Assembly (NCBI GenBank): GCA_964230195.1
Contig: CAXRGH010000128.1
Location: 1 to 9,597, forward strand
DNA from: CAXRGH01 sp964230195
Lineage (GTDB): Bacteria; Pseudomonadota; Gammaproteobacteria; Enterobacterales; Alteromonadaceae
Direction: 5' to 3'
Length of the DNA: 9,597 nt
Position numbers and translations under genes: made by a program. A model generated the notes under the pieces. It worked only from the letters and a program-made list of their open reading frames with translations. It was not told the DNA's origin and searched no databases. Positions 6,740-9,597 of this stretch are shown here, piece by piece. How positions within the stretch are numbered: position 1 is the stretch's first letter; every line of letters starts with the position of its first letter.

Positions 6740-8779
6740 ATGCAAAATCCTCTATTAGCGCAATCAGAATTGCCGCAATTTTCAAAAATCCAACCCAAAC
6801 ACATTGAAGTGGCGATATCAGAACTCGTTGAACAATGCAAAACCGCCATTAACAATACCTTGGCTTCTGAACCTAAAAACTATGCTGAATTATCAGCTCC
6901 TATTAATGCTATCAACGATCAATTAGATAAAGCATGGTCGCCTGTATCTCATATGAATTCAGTGGTCAGTAACGATGCCTTGAGAGAGGCCCATGATGCT
7001 TGCCTACCGATACTTTCTCAATACTCTACCTTTGTCGGCCAGCATGCGGGCTTGTATCAAGCCTACACAAAAATACAAAATAGCGATGACTTCAACCAAC
7101 TATCGATTCCCGAACAAACGGTGATCACACAATCCATCCGAGATTTCACGCTGTCAGGGATCGGACTAGCGCCAGAAAAGCAAGCACGATTTGCCGAAGT
7201 GAAACAGCGCTTATCTGAGTTGTCTTCCCAGTTTTCTAACCATTTAATGGACGCAACGCTAGGATGGTTTAAGCAAGTAAAAGATGAGGCAGAGCTATCA
7301 GGTCTGCCCGAATCTGCCAAGCAGGCAGCTAAGCAGGCAGCTGAGAGCAAGTCCTTAACCGGCTGGGTTTTCACCTTGGATATTCCGAGCTACCTTCCCG
7401 TTATGATGTATGCTGACAATGCCACTCTTCGTGAAGAGATGTACTTTGCTTATACCACTCGCGCGTCAGATCAAGGGCCAAATGCAGGGACATGGGATAA
7501 CAGCCCAGTCATGAACGAAATCTTGGCCTTGCGTCATGAGCTTGCAAACTTGCTAGGATTTGAACATTACGGCGAATACTCGCTCGCCACGAAAATGGCA
7601 GATAAACCGGAGCAAGTGATTGATTTCATCCACCAATTAGCCAAACCTTCTCGCCAGCAAGCACAAAAAGAATTTGATGAACTAAAAGCTTTTGCAGCCA
7701 AAACATATGGCAAAGCAACACTGAGCGCGTGGGATATTGCCTATTACAGCGAAAAACTCAAGCAAGCTGAATACGCCATCTCAGATGAGGAATTACGGCC
7801 GTATTTCCCTGAAAATGTGGTAGTTAAAGGATTATTTTCAGTCGTTAATAAATTGTTTGGACTGCGTATTGAACAACAAGCGGATATTGATACTTGGCAC
7901 GAAAATGTCGCTTATTATCACATCTACGATGACGAAAGCACTCTGCGCGGGGCATTTTATCTGGATCTGTATGCCAGAGAAAAGAAGCGTGGCGGTGCCT
8001 GGATGGATGAATGCCAAGCCAAGTTCAAAAAAATGGATGGCAGTCTACAATTGCCTGTCGCCTACCTGACCTGTAATTTTAATGGCCCCGTAGGGGATAC
8101 GCCTGCGTTGTTTACCCACGATGAAGTTGTCACCTTATTCCACGAATTTGGGCACGGTTTACATCACATGCTGACACAAATCTCAGTGGCGGGAGTCTCT
8201 GGCATCAATGGTGTTCCTTGGGATGCTGTAGAATTACCGAGTCAATTTCTAGAAAACTGGTGTTGGGAGCCGGAAGCTATTCGCATGCTTTCAGGTCATT
8301 ATGAATCAGGCGAACCACTGCCTGACTCCATGCTAGAAAAATTGCTAGCTGCACGAAATTTCCAATCGGCAATGCAAATGGTCAGACAGTTAGAATTTAG
8401 CTTATTTGATTTTCTTATCCACCAGCGCGCAGGTTCAGTCGACACGTATAGCATTCAAGAGACATTAGACGAAGTACGAGGACAAATTTCAGTTGTCACA
8501 CCGCCAAGCTACAATCGTTTTCAGCATAGCTTTGGGCATATCTTTGGTGGTGGATACGCCGCTGGCTATTATAGTTACAAATGGGCTGAGGTCTTGTCGA
8601 GCGATGCATATTCGCGATTTGAAGAGGACGGTATTTTTAACTACGAAACGGGACGCGATTTTCTCGTGAATATTTTAGAAAAAGGTGGCAGTGAAGATCC
8701 AATGACGCTATTTACGCGTTTTAGAGGTCGAGCGCCAACCGTAGACGCACTGCTGCGCCATAGCGGTATTACCGGCTAA
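6740..8779 (+). CDS. prlC: Oligopeptidase A (M3 family zinc peptidase)
   Basis: The 679-residue cytosolic metallopeptidase (prlC, also opdA) is nearly the length of E. coli OpdA (680) and collinear with it. Seen: N-terminal N-P-L-L...L-P-x-F-S-K-I-x-P, the S-P-V-S-H-M-N-S-V block, R-A-S-D-Q-G-P-N-A-G, L-R-P-Y-F-P-E-N, the zinc site H-E-F-G-H (His468, Glu469, His472), third ligand Glu498 in V-E-L-P-S-Q-F-L-E-N-W, and the substrate-side H-I-F-G-G-G-Y-A-A-G-Y-Y-S-Y. In E. coli the enzyme degrades cleaved signal peptides and other short peptides. I chose the ATG at 6740 because it matches the family N-terminus and has GAG 7 bases upstream; an in-frame TTG at 6728 would add four residues and lacks a ribosome site. 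It is divergent from the IrrE-like/gor pair and followed by a hairpin, so it is probably transcribed alone. Confidence 0.96.
   Translation: MQNPLLAQSELPQFSKIQPKHIEVAISELVEQCKTAINNTLASEPKNYAELSAPINAINDQLDKAWSPVSHMNSVVSNDALREAHDACLPILSQYSTFVGQHAGLYQAYTKIQNSDDFNQLSIPEQTVITQSIRDFTLSGIGLAPEKQARFAEVKQRLSELSSQFSNHLMDATLGWFKQVKDEAELSGLPESAKQAAKQAAESKSLTGWVFTLDIPSYLPVMMYADNATLREEMYFAYTTRASDQGPNAGTWDNSPVMNEILALRHELANLLGFEHYGEYSLATKMADKPEQVIDFIHQLAKPSRQQAQKEFDELKAFAAKTYGKATLSAWDIAYYSEKLKQAEYAISDEELRPYFPENVVVKGLFSVVNKLFGLRIEQQADIDTWHENVAYYHIYDDESTLRGAFYLDLYAREKKRGGAWMDECQAKFKKMDGSLQLPVAYLTCNFNGPVGDTPALFTHDEVVTLFHEFGHGLHHMLTQISVAGVSGINGVPWDAVELPSQFLENWCWEPEAIRMLSGHYESGEPLPDSMLEKLLAARNFQSAMQMVRQLEFSLFDFLIHQRAGSVDTYSIQETLDEVRGQISVVTPPSYNRFQHSFGHIFGGGYAAGYYSYKWAEVLSSDAYSRFEEDGIFNYETGRDFLVNILEKGGSEDPMTLFTRFRGRAPTVDALLRHSGITG
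7319..7342 (+). repeat. Perfect 12-bp tandem duplication inside prlC
   Basis: AAGCAGGCAGCT occurs twice back to back, encoding K-Q-A-A twice. The E. coli protein has an Ala/Lys-rich helix of the same length at this place, so this is probably codon-level homogenisation in a low-complexity helix and not an inserted copy. Confidence 0.6.
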
Positions 8780-8799
8780 CAATTCATTCCGTCGCACAA

Positions 8800-8822
8800 G
8801 AGAAACCGTTTATCGGTTTCTC
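8800..8822 (+). terminator. Hairpin terminator after prlC
   Basis: GAGAAACCG (8800-8808) pairs perfectly with CGGTTTCTC (8814-8822) around a TTTAT loop, 21 bases after the prlC stop. The following bases (ATTGTTGCTGGGTTT) are T-rich but broken by G, so termination may be incomplete and allow some read-through into ubiE. Confidence 0.65.
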
Positions 8823-8836
8823 ATTGTTGCTGGGTT

Positions 8837-8845
8837 TGATATTAT
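8837..8845 (+). promoter_or_regulatory. Putative extended -10 promoter of ubiE
   Basis: TGA followed by TATTAT forms an extended -10 (TG-n-TATAAT type, 5 of 6 in the hexamer) about 34 bases before the ubiE start. The -35 position at 17 bases holds TTTCTC, inside the prlC terminator stem, which is weak; extended -10 promoters tolerate that. Confidence 0.4.
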
Positions 8846-8878
8846 TGCACTCAACCTTTTGACACACAGGGATCGGCC

Positions 8879-9597
8879 ATGACCGACGAACGCCAAGCAA
8901 ACACAACTCACTTTGGTTTCAAAGACGTAGACGTTAATCAAAAAGCAAAACTCGTGGCAGATGTATTTCATTCTGTAGCCGCAAAATATGATGTTATGAA
9001 TGACTTAATGTCCATGGGTATTCATCGTATCTGGAAACGATTTGCAATCGACTGCAGTGGCGCACGAGCAGGACAAACAGTTGTTGATATTGCTGGCGGT
9101 ACGGGCGATCTGACCGCCAAATTTTCCAAACTCGTTGGACCAACTGGCAAGGTCATATTAGCTGACATCAACGACAGCATGCTGAAAGTTGGACGCGATA
9201 AGCTAACCAATAAAGGAATTGTTGGTAATGTTGAGTACGTTCAGGCCAATGCTGAAGCATTACCTTTTCCTGATAACAGTGTGGACCTGATCACCATTGC
9301 ATTTGGCTTGCGTAACGTCACCGATAAAGACAAAGCACTTGCGTCTATGTATCGCATACTAAAACCAGGCGGTCGCCTTTTAGTATTAGAGTTTTCCAAG
9401 CCCGAAAATGACATGCTAAGCAAAATCTATGACGCGTACTCCTTTCATGCTTTACCCAAAATGGGGCAATTGATCGCGGGGGATGCGGAAAGCTATCAGT
9501 ATCTAGCGGAGTCCATTCGAATGCACCCCGACCAAGACACATTAGAGGGTATGTTGAAGAACGTTGGATTTGAGAATACGGAGTACTTTAATCTTAC
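8879..9597 (+). CDS. ubiE: Ubiquinone/menaquinone C-methyltransferase, 3'-truncated by window edge
   Basis: This is a SAM-dependent C-methyltransferase acting on the benzoquinol ring in ubiquinone synthesis and on demethylmenaquinol in menaquinone synthesis. 239 codons are present and the frame is still open at the edge; E. coli UbiE has 251 residues, so about a dozen are missing. Seen: H-F-G-F near the N-terminus, the first UbiE signature Y-D-V-M-N-D-L-M-S-M-G-I-H-R-I-W (37-52), SAM motif I D-I-A-G-G-T-G-D (70-77), Asp96 ending the next strand, N-A-E-A-L-P-F-P-D-N (124-133), and the second signature R-I-L-K-P-G-G-R (159-166), then E-S-I-R-M-H-P-D-Q-D-T-L. The ATG at 8879 matches the family start and has AGGGA about 6 bases upstream. 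It starts about 100 bases after prlC on the same strand, behind a hairpin and a possible promoter of its own. No ubiJ or ubiB, its usual downstream partners, can be seen because the window ends. Confidence 0.97.
   Translation, partial: MTDERQANTTHFGFKDVDVNQKAKLVADVFHSVAAKYDVMNDLMSMGIHRIWKRFAIDCSGARAGQTVVDIAGGTGDLTAKFSKLVGPTGKVILADINDSMLKVGRDKLTNKGIVGNVEYVQANAEALPFPDNSVDLITIAFGLRNVTDKDKALASMYRILKPGGRLLVLEFSKPENDMLSKIYDAYSFHALPKMGQLIAGDAESYQYLAESIRMHPDQDTLEGMLKNVGFENTEYFNL

Noticed and set aside
7319..7342. Tandem 12-bp repeat in prlC as an insertion or phase-variable tract
   Set aside because: The copy number does not shift the frame and the protein length at this point equals that of E. coli OpdA, so there is no sign of an insertion.
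7063..7374. 103-codon minus-strand frame inside prlC
   Set aside because: It is antisense to a conserved part of oligopeptidase A and has no ribosome site or motif.
9022..9542. Several minus-strand frames of 60-65 codons near the right edge
   Set aside because: They are opposite ubiE, whose frame has both UbiE signatures over its whole length.

Overview
The window looks like ordinary chromosomal DNA from a marine-type gammaproteobacterium. Gor, PrlC and UbiE can be followed almost residue by residue against what I remember of the Escherichia coli proteins, yet codon use is more AT-leaning than in enterics and the gene order differs. An Alteromonadales- or Vibrio-like host fits, but the sequence does not settle genus. 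I see no phage, IS element, CRISPR array, tRNA or rRNA. No gene-free stretch exceeds 300 bases.

Left part (1-3510, plus strand): the end of a DTW-domain tRNA-uridine aminocarboxypropyltransferase runs in from the left edge. A leader of about 200 bases follows, with a likely promoter under a dyad symmetry and a possible 8-codon leader peptide. It leads into a large membrane-bound hybrid histidine kinase with a signal peptide, 7TMR-DISMED2 sensor, seven-helix 7TMR-DISM unit, HisKA/HATPase, receiver and a C-terminal Hpt domain. No partner response regulator is present.

Middle part (3523-6605, minus strand): a single-domain rhodanese converges on the kinase with only 12 bases between stop codons. 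Next comes an unrecognised small secreted protein that looks like an outer-membrane beta-barrel. Beyond a strong terminator lies a probable two-gene operon: a degenerate ImmA/IrrE (M78)-like protein that has lost its zinc-protease motif, followed by glutathione reductase (gor).

Right part (6740-9597, plus strand): oligopeptidase A (prlC/opdA), divergent from the IrrE-like gene and ended by a hairpin, then ubiE, cut by the right edge about a dozen codons before its expected end. In E. coli prlC and gor are also close together, separated by rlmJ, so the IrrE-like gene occupies the equivalent place here.

Functionally this is housekeeping (tRNA modification, thiol redox balance, peptide turnover, quinone synthesis) plus one complex sensory kinase. 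I found nothing I can defend as a new multi-gene system. The items most worth a second look are the degenerate M78 protein tied to gor, the self-contained phosphorelay kinase and its leader, and the orphan barrel protein.
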